Positions 51,530 through 61,368 of a stretch of 64,000 nucleotides of DNA are shown here, piece by piece. The first letter of the stretch is position 1. Every line of letters starts with the position of its first letter. The position numbers were made by a program, and so were the translations under genes. The DNA is taken from the NCBI RefSeq assembly GCF_014199625.1, contig NZ_JACHNY010000005.1, positions 250,066 through 314,065 on the forward strand, written 5' to 3'. A model generated the notes under the pieces. That model did no database searches. It was not told where the DNA came from and saw only the letters and a list, made by a program, of their open reading frames with translations. This DNA is from Sphingomonas abaci. GTDB taxonomy: Bacteria > Pseudomonadota > Alphaproteobacteria > Sphingomonadales > Sphingomonadaceae.

Positions 51530-54163
51530 CTAGCCCAGCCGCGTCAGCGCCGCCTGCAACCGGGTCGCCTCGGCATCCTTGTCGGCGTGATCGGCGCGCG
51601 CCTTCTCCACCGCTTCCGGCTTGGCGCGCTCGACGAAGCTGGCATTGCTCAGGCGGCCGGCCAGCGCGTCGCGCTCCTTCGCCGCTGCGGCGATCGCCTT
51701 GGTCAGGCGGGCGCGCTCGGCCTCCAGGTCGATGACGCCGGCGAGCGGCAGGACGAAGGTCGCCTCGTCGACCACCACCTGCGCGGCGCCGCCGCTCGGC
51801 TCCTCCGCGCCGCCCGCGATCAGGTCGACGCGCGCCAGTCGCGCCAGCACCGCCGCCTGCCGCGCGAGGCGCGCCTGCGTCTCCTCGCCCGCGTCGCGGA
51901 CGTGGAGCGGCAGGCGCGCGCCCGGCGGCACGTTCAGCTCGGTCCGCGCGGCGCGGATCTCCGAGACCAAGCGGATCAGCCAGTCGATCTCGCGGCTCGC
52001 CTCCGGGTTCAGGCTGCGCGCATCGGGCTGCGGCCAGTGGCCGACGATCAGGTCATGCTCGCGCTCGGCCAGGCCATGCCACAATTCCTCGGTGATGAAG
52101 GGCATGAACGGGTGGAGCAGCGCCAGGATCTGGTCGAGCGTCCAGCCCGCGACCGCCTTGGTCTCGTCGTCGATCTGGCCCTTGATCAGCTCCAGATACC
52201 AGTCGCAGAAGCGACTCCAGACGAACTGGTAGATTGCGTTCGCCGCCGCGTCGAAGCGCAGTTCGGCGAGCGCCAGGTCGACCGCCTGCACCGTCGCGAC
52301 GCATTCGGCGATGATCCACTGGTTCACCGCATGGGTCGCGGCCGGCGGCTCCAGCGTCGACGAACCGCCGATGCCATTGCCCTGCGCGAAGCGGGCGGCG
52401 TTCCACAATTTGGTGGCGAAGTTGCGATAGCCCTCGACCCGGCGCTCATCCATCTTGATGTCGCGGCCCTGGCTTTCCATCGCCGCCATGAAGAAGCGCA
52501 GCGCGTCGGCGCCATAGGTGTCGATCAGGCCGAGCGGATCGACCGTGTTGCCCTTGGACTTGGACATCTTGGCGCCGTCGGCGGCGCGGACCAGCCCGTG
52601 CAGATAGAGTTTGCGGAACGGCACCTCCTTCAGGAAATGCATCCCCTGCATCATCATCCGCGCATTCCAGAAGAACAGGATGTCGAAGCCGGAGATCAGC
52701 ACGTCATTGGGGTAGCGACCGCCCAGCGTCGGGTCCGCGTCGTTCGGCCAGCCGAGCGTCGCGAACGGCCACAACGCCGAGGAGAACCAGGTGTCGAGCA
52801 CGTCCGGATCGCGGATCAGCGCCACGCCCTCGCCCGCCTGCGCCTGCGCCTCCTCCTCGGTCTCGGCGACATAGGCCCTGCCCTCGCCGTCGAACCAGGC
52901 GGGGATCTGGTGGCCCCACCAGAGCTGGCGGCTGACGCACCAGGGCTGGATATTCTCCATCCAGTTGAAGAAGGTCTTCTCCCAGCTCTTCGGGACAAGC
53001 TGGATATCGCCATCGCGCACCGCCGCGATCGCCGGCTGCGCCAGCGTCTGGGCGTCGACATACCATTGATCGGTCAGCCAGGGTTCGATCACCACGCCCG
53101 AGCGGTCGCCATAGGGGGTCTGGATCACCCGATCCTCGACCCGCTCCAGCGCGCCGGCTTCCTCCAGCAGCGCGACGATCCGCTTGCGCGCGTCCGCCCG
53201 ATCCAGGCCGATCAGTTCGTCGGGGACCAGCTTGTCGGCGGTCTGCACGATCTCGCCGCGCGCGCCGAGCATGTTGAGCATGTCGCGCGCTTCGATCCCG
53301 GCGCGGCGGCCGACCTCGAAATCGTTGAAGTCATGACCCGGCGTAATCTTCACCGCGCCCGAACCCAGCGCCGGGTCGGCATGTTCGTCCGCCACGATCG
53401 GGATCAGCCGGCCGGTGATCGGCAGGCGCACCTGTCGGCCGACCAGCGCGGTGTACCGCGTGTCCTCCGGGTTCACCGCCACCGCCATGTCGGCCAGCAT
53501 CGTCTCCGGCCGGGTGGTGGCGACCGAGATGGTGCCGCTGCCGTCCGCCAGGGGATAGGTCAGGTGCCAGAACTTGCCCTGGATTTCGCGCGTTTCGACC
53601 TCCAGGTCGCTGATCGCGGTGCCCAGGCCCGGGTCCCAATTGACCAGCCGCTTGTCACGATAGAGCAGGCCCTGGCGGTGCAGCTCGACGAACACCTTGA
53701 TCACGGCGGCCGAGAAGCCCTCGTCCATCGTGAACCGCTCGTTCGCCCAGTCCATCGAACAGCCCAGGCGACGGAGCTGGCGGGTGATGGCGCCGCCGCT
53801 CTCCGCCTTCCATTCCCACACCTTCTCGACGAAGCGCTGGCGGCCCATCGCGGTGCGCTTCTGCCCGTCCTTGGCCAGGTTGCGCTCGACGACCATCTGC
53901 GTCGCGATGCCGGCATGGTCGGTGCCGACCACCCACATCGCATCCCGGCCCTTCAGTCGGGCATGGCGGGTCAGAATGTCCTGGAGCGTGTTGTCGAGCG
54001 CGTGGCCGATATGCAGGCTGCCGGTGACGTTGGGCGGCGGGTTGACGATCGTCCAGGGCTCCGCGCCCGGCCGGTCGGGGCGGAACAGGCCATTCTCCTC
54101 CCAATGCCGATACCAGCGGGATTCCATGTCGGCGGGGTCGAAGGTCTTGGGAAGCTCGGTCAT
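51530..54163 (-). CDS. valS: Valyl-tRNA synthetase
   Basis: An 877-residue class I synthetase. Signature HIGH occurs in [15 protein letters not shown] near residue 50, an editing domain lies in the middle ([28 protein letters not shown]), KMSKS is in [15 protein letters not shown], and a C-terminal coiled coil of about 65 residues ends the protein. It charges tRNA-Val in the cytoplasm. The adjacent palindromic repeats may mark its transcript end. Confidence 0.97.
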   Translation of the reverse strand: MTELPKTFDPADMESRWYRHWEENGLFRPDRPGAEPWTIVNPPPNVTGSLHIGHALDNTLQDILTRHARLKGRDAMWVVGTDHAGIATQMVVERNLAKDGQKRTAMGRQRFVEKVWEWKAESGGAITRQLRRLGCSMDWANERFTMDEGFSAAVIKVFVELHRQGLLYRDKRLVNWDPGLGTAISDLEVETREIQGKFWHLTYPLADGSGTISVATTRPETMLADMAVAVNPEDTRYTALVGRQVRLPITGRLIPIVADEHADPALGSGAVKITPGHDFNDFEVGRRAGIEARDMLNMLGARGEIVQTADKLVPDELIGLDRADARKRIVALLEEAGALERVEDRVIQTPYGDRSGVVIEPWLTDQWYVDAQTLAQPAIAAVRDGDIQLVPKSWEKTFFNWMENIQPWCVSRQLWWGHQIPAWFDGEGRAYVAETEEEAQAQAGEGVALIRDPDVLDTWFSSALWPFATLGWPNDADPTLGGRYPNDVLISGFDILFFWNARMMMQGMHFLKEVPFRKLYLHGLVRAADGAKMSKSKGNTVDPLGLIDTYGADALRFFMAAMESQGRDIKMDERRVEGYRNFATKLWNAARFAQGNGIGGSSTLEPPAATHAVNQWIIAECVATVQAVDLALAELRFDAAANAIYQFVWSRFCDWYLELIKGQIDDETKAVAGWTLDQILALLHPFMPFITEELWHGLAEREHDLIVGHWPQPDARSLNPEASREIDWLIRLVSEIRAARTELNVPPGARLPLHVRDAGEETQARLARQAAVLARLARVDLIAGGAEEPSGGAAQVVVDEATFVLPLAGVIDLEAERARLTKAIAAAAKERDALAGRLSNASFVERAKPEAVEKARADHADKDAEATRLQAALTRLG

Positions 54164-54269
54164 GCCGCCGCTTTAGACGGAGGCGAGCGGGTTCGTCACC
54201 TCCCCTCTTGACCGTCCAGCGGAACGCCGCACGGGGGCGGGCGGTTGGACCGTCTGAAGGAGCCAGGCG

Positions 54270-54422
54270 ATGGACGACCCGATCAAGCCGACCCAAGACA
54301 CGAAGGACCCCAACCTCTCCACCGAGCATCAGCGCGACGGCGATGCCCGGCGACCCTCCGACACGCTCGACAAGGGCCAGCCGGACCAGGAGACGATCCC
54401 GCGCAAATCCTCGCTGACCTGA
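54270..54422 (+). CDS. Small hydrophilic protein of 50 residues, unknown function
   Basis: ATG at 54270 has AAGGAG eight bases upstream and reads 50 codons to TGA at 54420. The product is highly charged, rich in Asp, Lys, Pro and Gln, without hydrophobic segments, and begins MDDPIKPTQDTKDPNLS. Codon third positions are mostly G or C, as in real genes here. It lies alone between divergent-pointing valS and the convergent HDAC-like gene, four bases from that gene's stop. Function unknown; disorder is likely. Confidence 0.65.
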   Translation: MDDPIKPTQDTKDPNLSTEHQRDGDARRPSDTLDKGQPDQETIPRKSSLT

Positions 54423-54426
54423 CCGA

Positions 54427-55323
54427 TCAGCCCAGCGCCTCGGCAAGGGTCAGGATCGAATCGACGTGCCGGCGCGCGATCGCCAGCACGTCGTCGCCAT
54501 AGCCGCCGCCGACCGTCGTCGCGAGCGGCACGCCCCGCCGCTTCGCCAGGCCGGCGACCAGTCGCTCGCGCGCCGCCAGTCCATCCAGCGACAGGGCCAG
54601 CCGCCCCAGCCGATCCCCGGCGAACGGATCGACGCCTGCCTGGTAGAGGATGAGATCCGGCCCATGATCGTCGAGCAGCGGCGACAGCGTCCGCTCCAGC
54701 GTCGCCAGATATTCGTCGTCCCCCACGCCGTCGGGCAGGCCCACGTCCAGCGTCGAGCGCGCCTTGCGGGCCGGGAAGTTCTTCTCGGCATGGATCGAAT
54801 AGGTCGCGATCTCCGGCCGTCCGGCAGTGAGCGCGGCGGTGCCGTCGCCCTGATGGACGTCGACATCGACGATCAGGAGACGCCGGACGGCGCGTTCCTC
54901 GACCAGCCGGATCGCCGCCACCGCCAGGTCGTTGAACACGCAATAGCCCGCACCCGTATCGTGCAACGCGTGATGGCTGCCCCCAGCCGTGTTGGCGGCG
55001 AAGCCCCGGGCCAGCGCCAGCGTCGCCGCGGCCCAGGTCCCGCCTGGCACCATCGCCGCGCGCCGCGCCACCACCTCCGTCACCGGGAAGCCGATCCGCC
55101 GCGTCTTGGCCGCCGGCACGCGCGCCTCCAGCACCTCGGCGACATAATCGGGATCGTGCGTCGCCTCCAGCCAGCGGACCGGCATCGCCTCGGGCTGATG
55201 CCATTCGACCCGCCCGCCCTCCGCCAGCAGCAGATCGCGGATCGCACCGTTCTTGCCCCAGCGATAGGTGGAGCGGGCCGGCGCCTCGGTGACATAGGCG
55301 GGATGATGGACGACGGGGATCAC
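54427..55323 (-). CDS. Histone deacetylase-family zinc amidohydrolase (HDAC11/class IV-like)
   Basis: A 298-residue arginase-fold enzyme. Zinc and catalytic motifs visible are GGSHHALHDTGAGYCVFNDLAVAA, LLIVDVDVHQGDGTAAL and YQAGVDPFAGDRLG, then VGGGYGDD. Bacterial members deacetylate acetylated proteins, polyamines or small amides; substrate is unknown here. The start is GTG 55323. It is divergent from the esterase gene with 50 bases between. Confidence 0.88.
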   Translation of the reverse strand: MIPVVHHPAYVTEAPARSTYRWGKNGAIRDLLLAEGGRVEWHQPEAMPVRWLEATHDPDYVAEVLEARVPAAKTRRIGFPVTEVVARRAAMVPGGTWAAATLALARGFAANTAGGSHHALHDTGAGYCVFNDLAVAAIRLVEERAVRRLLIVDVDVHQGDGTAALTAGRPEIATYSIHAEKNFPARKARSTLDVGLPDGVGDDEYLATLERTLSPLLDDHGPDLILYQAGVDPFAGDRLGRLALSLDGLAARERLVAGLAKRRGVPLATTVGGGYGDDVLAIARRHVDSILTLAEALG

Positions 55324-55373
55324 GCCCCCTAATTAGGGTGCCGATCGCCTGGCCCAAGCCCCTTCGGAGGATC

Positions 55374-56333
55374 ATGACCGAGACGCCCTTCGTCCGACCC
55401 GACGTCGCCAAGTTCCTGGAGTATCTGGAATCCACCCCCAGTCCCCGGCTCCACCAGCTCGCCCCGGCCGAAGCGCGGGGACTGGTGCGAGCGATGCAGG
55501 GCGTCGCCGACCTGCCCGCCCCGCCGCTGGCGACGGTGCGGGACTTCGCCATTCCCGGCCCCGGCGGGCCGATCCCCGCCCGACTCTACGACGCGCAGGA
55601 GACGCGCGGGCCCGGCCCCGTGCTGTTGTTCCTGCACGGCGGCGGCTGGGTGGTCGGCGACATCGCCAGCTACAACAGCCCGTGCGCGGAACTGGCGCGC
55701 CTGCTCCACCTGCCGGTGGTCGCGATCGACTATCGCCTCGCCCCCGAACATGCCTGGCCCGCCGCGCCCGAGGATTGCGAGGCGGCTGCCCGCTGGATCG
55801 CCGGCAGCCCCGACGCACTCGGCCTCGCCGTCACCGGCCTGGTGCTGTGCGGCGACAGCGCGGGTGGCAATCTGACCATTGTCACCGCGCTGGCGCTGCG
55901 CGACGCACCGGCGGCGGTGCCGGTGCTGGTCCAGGCGCCGCTCTATCCGGCGACCGACATGGTCGGCGATTATCCCTCCGCCGACCTGTTCGCCGACGGC
56001 TATCTGCTGACCCGCGACACGATGCGCTGGTTCGGCCAGTCCTATGCACCCGATCCGGCCGACCGCCGCGCCTCGCCGCTGCTCCACGACCTGGCGGGCC
56101 TGCCGCCGGCGGTGATCGTCACCGCCGGGCTCGACCCGATCCGCGACCAGGGCCGCGCCTATGCCGCGGCGCTGGCCGTGGCGGGCGTCCCCGTCACCTA
56201 TCGCGAAGCGGCAGGCACCCTCCACGGCTTCCTCCAGCTCCGCCGCGCCATCCCGTCGAGCGTCGCCGACGTTGCCGGGTATGTCGACGCCTTGAGAGCC
56301 GCCATCGTCGAAGCGGAAGGAGCACGGGCATGA
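55374..56333 (+). CDS. Alpha/beta hydrolase of the hormone-sensitive-lipase group
   Basis: A 319-residue esterase. The oxyanion motif HGGGW is near residue 86, the nucleophile is in GDSAGGN near residue 160, and the acid and base follow in the C-terminal part ([17 protein letters not shown]). It hydrolyses short-chain esters or lactones in the cytoplasm. ATG 55374 is preceded by CGGAGG. The last four bases overlap rppH (ATGA), so the two are coupled. Confidence 0.9.
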   Translation: MTETPFVRPDVAKFLEYLESTPSPRLHQLAPAEARGLVRAMQGVADLPAPPLATVRDFAIPGPGGPIPARLYDAQETRGPGPVLLFLHGGGWVVGDIASYNSPCAELARLLHLPVVAIDYRLAPEHAWPAAPEDCEAAARWIAGSPDALGLAVTGLVLCGDSAGGNLTIVTALALRDAPAAVPVLVQAPLYPATDMVGDYPSADLFADGYLLTRDTMRWFGQSYAPDPADRRASPLLHDLAGLPPAVIVTAGLDPIRDQGRAYAAALAVAGVPVTYREAAGTLHGFLQLRRAIPSSVADVAGYVDALRAAIVEAEGARA

Positions 56334-56845
56334 CCGCCCTGCCCTATCGCCCCTGTGCCGGCATCATGCTGATCGACCGCCACGGCCGCGCCTTTGTCGG
56401 ACAGCGGATGGATTCGACGCTGGAGGCCTGGCAGATGCCGCAAGGCGGGATCGATCCCGGCGAGGACCCGCTCGCCGCCGCGACCCGCGAACTCTGGGAG
56501 GAGACCGGCGTCGCCAGCGACATGGTGGAATTCATCGCCGCGCCCGACCAGGAGTTCTTCTACGACCTGCCGGAGGACTTGATCGGCAAGGTGTGGAAGG
56601 GCAAGTGGCGTGGGCAGCGGCAACGCTGGTTCCTGTTCCGCTTCCTGGGCGAGGACGGCGATATCGACATCGCCACGCCGCATCCCGAATTCCGTAGCTG
56701 GCGCTGGATCGATCCGGCGGAGCTGCCGCGCCTGGTGGTGCCGTTCAAGCGCGCCTTGTACGAAGCGGTGCTCGCCGCTTTCCGACCGTATCTCAATACG
56801 CAAATTGGTATCGAAGCGGTTTCCCAGTCGGATCGCCCGCGCTAG
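56330..56845 (+). CDS. rppH: RNA pyrophosphohydrolase
   Basis: A 171-residue NUDIX protein of the RppH/NudH group: [21 protein letters not shown] at the N-terminus, the Nudix box at residues 39-61 ([23 protein letters not shown]), and [17 protein letters not shown], typical of the family. It removes pyrophosphate from the 5' end of mRNAs and so starts their decay. AAGGAG eight bases upstream supports the start. Overlap with the esterase gene suggests one transcript. Confidence 0.93.
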   Translation: MTALPYRPCAGIMLIDRHGRAFVGQRMDSTLEAWQMPQGGIDPGEDPLAAATRELWEETGVASDMVEFIAAPDQEFFYDLPEDLIGKVWKGKWRGQRQRWFLFRFLGEDGDIDIATPHPEFRSWRWIDPAELPRLVVPFKRALYEAVLAAFRPYLNTQIGIEAVSQSDRPR

Positions 56846-56854
56846 GAACGGGTC

Positions 56855-57820
56855 GTGTTTGCTGTCCTGTTTTCCGCCCTGGCGTCGGTGACCGTGCCGG
56901 CGGCCCCCGTGCCGGCTGTCGCCGCGCCCGCCCCGCCCTCACCCGCTCCCGCCCAGGCCGATGGCGGCCTGTCGGCGGGCGGGCAGATGATCCCGGAGAA
57001 TATCCGGGCGATGCTGGATGCCGCGATCGAATCGGGCAACGACGGCGAAGTGTCGACCATCGTCAAATATGCCCGCGCCGCCGATCCGATGAGCGGCGAC
57101 GCGGTGCTGGCGATCGCGCAGAAATGGCGCGACGATCGTGAGGCGCAGCGACGGCAGGTCATCCGCCAGGCCGGCTTTCTCAACCTGTGGAAGGGCCGCG
57201 CCGAGCTGGGCGGCTTCATCACCACCGGCAATTCGGAAACCAAGGGCGGGAGCATCATCCTCGACGCCTCGCGCGAGGGGCTGCAATGGCGTCACAAGTT
57301 TCGCGCTCAAGCCGATTTCCAGGAGAGCCTGGGCGTCACCACGCGCGAACACTATCTTCTGTCCTACGAACCCAACTACAAGTTCGGCGAGCGTGCCTAT
57401 GTCTATGGCGCCTCACAATATGAGAGCGACCGGTTCCTGGGCTATTACAACCGTCTCTCCGCTTCGACGGGCCTGGGGTACAGTGCGATCAAGCGCAGCA
57501 ACCTGCAACTCGACGTCGAGCTCGGACCGGGTTTCCGCCATACCGAGTTCACCGACGACAAGGTCGAGTCGAGTCTCGCCGGCCGTGGCTCGGTCGATTT
57601 CCGCTGGCGCATCCTGAGCGGCCTGTCGCTGACCCAAAATGCCTCGGCCTATGTCCAGAAGTACAACAGCACGGTGAACGGCACCACGGCGGTCAACGCC
57701 AAGCTGATGGGGCCGTTGTCCGCCGCGCTTTCCTATAATTTCCAGTATGAAAGCCAGCCGCCCGCCGGCCGCCAGACCACCGATACGATCACCCGCGCCT
57801 CGCTGGTCTACGCCTTCTGA
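56855..57820 (+). CDS. DUF481 outer-membrane beta-barrel protein
   Basis: A 321-residue protein starting at GTG 56855, nine bases after rppH. It has a signal-like N-terminus, a Pro/Ala linker, a helical segment of about 80 residues, then the DUF481 barrel: GRAELGGFITTGNSETKGGSIILDA, alternating strands, and the final TRASLVYAF with a terminal Phe. DUF481 proteins are thought to be outer-membrane proteins, in some species induced by salt. Its ligand is unknown. Confidence 0.85.
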   Translation: MFAVLFSALASVTVPAAPVPAVAAPAPPSPAPAQADGGLSAGGQMIPENIRAMLDAAIESGNDGEVSTIVKYARAADPMSGDAVLAIAQKWRDDREAQRRQVIRQAGFLNLWKGRAELGGFITTGNSETKGGSIILDASREGLQWRHKFRAQADFQESLGVTTREHYLLSYEPNYKFGERAYVYGASQYESDRFLGYYNRLSASTGLGYSAIKRSNLQLDVELGPGFRHTEFTDDKVESSLAGRGSVDFRWRILSGLSLTQNASAYVQKYNSTVNGTTAVNAKLMGPLSAALSYNFQYESQPPAGRQTTDTITRASLVYAF

Positions 57821-57876
57821 TCCGACGCCGGGCGCGGGATTTGCGCGCGCACCCCGGTTACGGCTACACCGGCGGG

Positions 57877-59079
57877 ATGAGGGGACATGGGGGCCGGGAA
57901 CGGTCGATAGTGGAACGCGCGGGCGACGCGCCGATGCTGGCGCAGGTGGAACACTGGGCGTCGGTCAACAGCGGTACGCGCAATCTCGCCGGGCTCGCGA
58001 CCATGGCGGACTTGCTTGCCGACGCCTTCGCCGTGCTGCCCGGCGACATCGCGCTGGTCGCGCCGGAGCCGGTGGAGACGGTGGGCGGGGACGGCGTCGC
58101 CACTCCGATCGATCATGGCCGTCACCTGCTGCTCTCCGTCCGCCCCGCGGCGGACCGGCGGCTGCTGTTCACCGGCCATATGGACACGGTCTATCCGGTC
58201 GACCATCCCTTCCAGGCGCTGTCATGGCGCGCGCCCGGCGAGCTGGTCGGTCCCGGCGTTGCCGATATGAAGGGCGGGCTTGCTGTGCTGCTCGCCGCGC
58301 TGACCGCCGTCGAGGCGGCCGGGGTGGCGATCGGCTACGACGTGCTGATCAACTCCGACGAGGAAACCGGGTCGCTTGCCTCGCGTGCGCTGATCGAGCG
58401 ATGCGCGCGCGGCAAGCTCGCCGCGCTCACCTATGAACCCGCCCTGCCCGACGGCACCCTGGCCGGGGCGCGCGGCGGCACCGGCAATTTCTCGATCGTG
58501 GTGCGCGGACGCAGCGCCCATGCCGGCCGCAATCCCGAGGAGGGTCGCAACGCGCTGGTCGCCGCCGCCGCCCTGGCAGTGCGGCTGGCGGCGGCGGCGG
58601 TGCCGGGGCTGACCGTCAATCCGGCGCGGATCGATGGCGGCGGCCCGAACAATGTCGTGCCCGACCTCGCCATCCTGCGCGTGAATTTCCGCCCGCGCCA
58701 TGCCGGCGCGATCGCCGCCGCCCAGGCCGCGCTCGACGGGGCCGCTGCCGCTATCCGCGCCGATCACGACGTGCAGGTCGCCGTGCATGGCAGCTTCAAC
58801 CGCCCGCCCAAGCCGGTGGATGATGGCGCCGCCCGGCTGTTCGCGCTGGTCGAGCGCTGCGGCGCCGATCTGGGCCTCGCTATCGCCCGGCGCGACACCG
58901 GCGGCGTGTGCGATGGCAACAATATCGCGGCGGCCGGCGTGCCGGTGATCGATACGATGGGCGTGCGCGGCGGCGCGATCCATTCGCCGGACGAATATCT
59001 GCTGGTCGACAGCCTGGCCGAACGCGCCGGCCTGTCGGCGCTCACCATCCTGCGGCTCGCAGAGGAAGGACTGGCGTGA
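57877..59079 (+). CDS. M20-family metallohydrolase in an arginine-succinylation operon
   Basis: A 400-residue M20 peptidase/deacylase. Metal-binding parts are LLFTGHMDTVYPVDHPF, GVADMKGGLAVLL, NSDEETGS and the final IHSPDEY. The dimerisation domain begins at FSIVVRGRSAHAGRNPEEG. The gene overlaps astA by GTGA and precedes astB, so the enzyme likely acts in the arginine succinyltransferase pathway; it could replace AstE (desuccinylase), which is absent here. The start is uncertain: ATG 57877, GTG 57910 or ATG 57934. Confidence 0.8.
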   Translation: MRGHGGRERSIVERAGDAPMLAQVEHWASVNSGTRNLAGLATMADLLADAFAVLPGDIALVAPEPVETVGGDGVATPIDHGRHLLLSVRPAADRRLLFTGHMDTVYPVDHPFQALSWRAPGELVGPGVADMKGGLAVLLAALTAVEAAGVAIGYDVLINSDEETGSLASRALIERCARGKLAALTYEPALPDGTLAGARGGTGNFSIVVRGRSAHAGRNPEEGRNALVAAAALAVRLAAAAVPGLTVNPARIDGGGPNNVVPDLAILRVNFRPRHAGAIAAAQAALDGAAAAIRADHDVQVAVHGSFNRPPKPVDDGAARLFALVERCGADLGLAIARRDTGGVCDGNNIAAAGVPVIDTMGVRGGAIHSPDEYLLVDSLAERAGLSALTILRLAEEGLA

Positions 59080-60092
59080 CGTTTCGTATCCGGGCGGCGA
59101 CCGACGACGATCTCCAGCATCTCTATGAAATGGCCAAGCTGACCGGCGGCGGCTTCACCAACCTGCCGCCCGACCGCCGGGCGCTGCGCGCCAAGCTGGA
59201 CCGCAGCCATGCCGCCTTCGGCCGCGACGAGGACAGCCTGTCCGATGAGGCGTTCGTGCTGATGCTGGAGAATGTCGAGACGGGCGAGGTGCGCGGCACT
59301 AGCCAGCTCTTCACCCAGGTAGGCCAGCACCATCCCTTCTACAGCTATCGCCTGGGCACGCTGACCCAGCACAGTCGCGAACTGGGCCGCACCTTCCGCG
59401 CCGAGATGCTGTCGCTCGCCACCGACCTGGAGGGGTCGAGTGAGGTCGGCGGCCTGTTCCTCCATCCCGGCGAGCGCGCCGGCGGGCTGGGGCTGCTGCT
59501 GGCCCGGTCGCGCTATCTCTTCATCGCCAGCCACCGTCCCCGCTTCGCCGATCGCATCCTCGCCGAGCTGCGCGGGATCATCGACGAGGCGGGCGGGTCG
59601 CCCTTCTGGGACGGGCTGGCCGGGCGATTCTTCGGGATGAATTTCCAGGATGCCGATCAGTTCAATGCGATCAACGGCCACCAGTTCATCGCCGACCTGA
59701 TGCCCAAACACCCGATCTACACTGCCATGCTGTCCGAGGGCGCGCGCGCCGCGATCGGCCTGCCGCATCCCAATGGCCGGGCGGCGATGCGGATGCTGGA
59801 GCATGAAGGCTTCGCCTACGAGAATTACCTCGACATCTTCGACGGCGGCCCGACCATGACCGCCCGAACCGACCATGTCCGCTCGATCCGCGAGGCACGC
59901 ACGGCCCGGATCGTCGCGATCGACCGCGACGGCGGAGTCGAGAGCCTGGTGTCGGTCGGTCGGCTGGGCGACTTCCGTTGCGCGTTCGGCCTGGTGCGCG
60001 AGGCGGCGGACGGCATCGTCCTGTCCGCCGATTGCGCCCGCGCCCTGGGCGTCGGCGAGGACGAGCAGGTCCGGCATGTGGGGCGGTGGTGA
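59076..60092 (+). CDS. astA: Arginine N-succinyltransferase
   Basis: A 338-residue enzyme. IRAATDDDLQHLYEMAKLTGGGFTNLPPD at the start, EVGGLFLHPGERAGGLGLLLARSRYLFIA and FFGMNFQDADQF are typical of AstA. It adds succinyl from succinyl-CoA to arginine, the first step of the AST pathway. GTG 59076 overlaps the M20 stop by four bases, and its own stop overlaps the astB start, giving a tight three-gene operon. Confidence 0.94.
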   Translation: MTFRIRAATDDDLQHLYEMAKLTGGGFTNLPPDRRALRAKLDRSHAAFGRDEDSLSDEAFVLMLENVETGEVRGTSQLFTQVGQHHPFYSYRLGTLTQHSRELGRTFRAEMLSLATDLEGSSEVGGLFLHPGERAGGLGLLLARSRYLFIASHRPRFADRILAELRGIIDEAGGSPFWDGLAGRFFGMNFQDADQFNAINGHQFIADLMPKHPIYTAMLSEGARAAIGLPHPNGRAAMRMLEHEGFAYENYLDIFDGGPTMTARTDHVRSIREARTARIVAIDRDGGVESLVSVGRLGDFRCAFGLVREAADGIVLSADCARALGVGEDEQVRHVGRW

Positions 60093-61342
60093 TGTTGCGC
60101 GAGATCAATTTCGACGGGCTCATCGGTCCCAGCCATAATTATGCCGGTCTCAGCCCCGGCAATCTGGCCGCCACCCGCAATGCCGGCGCGACCGCCCATC
60201 CCCGCGCCGCCGCGCTCCAGGGCATCGCGAAGATGCGTGCCAACCTGGCGCTGGGGCTGGCCCAGGGCATCCTGCCGCCCCATCCCCGCCCCGATCACCC
60301 GTGGCTGGCATCGCTGTCGACCAATTATGCCGGCGCCGCGCCGCATCTGCGTGCGCAGGCGCTGTCCGCCTCGGCGATGTGGGCCGCCAATGCCGCCACC
60401 GTCTCGCCCGCGCCCGATACGCGGGACGGCCGCTGTCACCTGACCGTTGCCAATCTGGTGACGATGCCGCATCGCAGCCATGAATGGCCGGCGACGCTGG
60501 CGCAGCTCCGCCTGGCCTTTGCCGACCCGACCTTCGCAGTCCACGGTCCCGTCCCCGCCCCGTTCGGCGACGAGGGCGCGGCCAACCATATGCGGCTCTG
60601 CGCCGGGCATGATGCGCCGGGGCTCGAAATCTTCGTCTATGGCCGCAGCGGCGGCGGCTTTCCCGCCCGCCAGCATCGCACCGCGAGCGAAGCCATCGCC
60701 CGCGCGCACGGCCTCGATCCCGCCCGTACGCTCTTCGTCGAACAGTCGGAGGACGCGATCGCCGCCGGCGCCTTCCACAACGACGTGGTCGCGGTCGCCA
60801 ACGAACGCGTCCTCTTCACCCATGAACAGGCCTTCGCCGATCCCGCCGGCACCTATGCGCAGGTGCGCGCGGCCATGCCCGAGGTCGAGATCGTCGAGGT
60901 GCCCGCCGCCGCGGTCAGTCTCGCCGAGGCCATTTCCTCCTATCTGTTCAACGCGCAGCTCGTCTCCACCGCCGATGGCCCGACGCTGATCCTGCCCGGA
61001 GAGGCACGCGCCACGCTTTCGGTCTGGCGCTGGTTGCAGGATCATGTCGCCGGCAACGGCCCGATCCGCCGCCTGGAGGTGGTCGATGTCCGCGAATCCA
61101 TGGCCAACGGGGGCGGCCCCGCCTGTCTGCGCCTGCGCGTCGTCGCCGATCCGGCGACGATCGACCCGCGCTTCCTGGTCGACGACGCGCGGCTTGACCG
61201 CATCGCTTCGGTCGTCGAGCGCCACTGGCCCGAACGGATCGCCGCCGACGCGATCGGCGATCCGGCCTTGGTCACGCAGGTCGAAGGCGCCCGCGTCGCC
61301 CTGCTGGAGATGCTCGATCTTGTCGAATTAATTGACAGTTAA
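60092..61342 (+). CDS. astB: N-succinylarginine dihydrolase
   Basis: A 416-residue enzyme: MLREINFDGLIGPSHNYAGLSPGN at the start, then GDEGAANHMRLC, RQHRTASEAIAR, FHNDVVAVANE, and ESMANGGGPACLRLR near the C-terminus, with the catalytic Cys in the last motif. It converts succinylarginine to succinylornithine, ammonia and CO2. ATG 60092 overlaps the astA stop by one base; GTG 60089 is an alternative. The downstream 26 bases are AT-rich and border an integrated element. Confidence 0.94.
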   Translation: MLREINFDGLIGPSHNYAGLSPGNLAATRNAGATAHPRAAALQGIAKMRANLALGLAQGILPPHPRPDHPWLASLSTNYAGAAPHLRAQALSASAMWAANAATVSPAPDTRDGRCHLTVANLVTMPHRSHEWPATLAQLRLAFADPTFAVHGPVPAPFGDEGAANHMRLCAGHDAPGLEIFVYGRSGGGFPARQHRTASEAIARAHGLDPARTLFVEQSEDAIAAGAFHNDVVAVANERVLFTHEQAFADPAGTYAQVRAAMPEVEIVEVPAAAVSLAEAISSYLFNAQLVSTADGPTLILPGEARATLSVWRWLQDHVAGNGPIRRLEVVDVRESMANGGGPACLRLRVVADPATIDPRFLVDDARLDRIASVVERHWPERIAADAIGDPALVTQVEGARVALLEMLDLVELIDS

Positions 61343-61368
61343 GTCGAACATAAGGTTTTCTGCCATTT
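61318..61368. other. Putative integration junction between astB and element
   Basis: An AT-rich stretch with short repeats (TTAATTGACAGTTAA) covers the last codons of astB and the gap to the integrase stop. It contrasts with the surrounding high-GC DNA. It is the likely place of an attL site; without the other end of the element the core cannot be defined. Confidence 0.3.

Noticed and set aside
61318-61368. tRNA gene as integrase target
   Set aside because: No cloverleaf or CCA-adjacent acceptor stem could be found near the junction.
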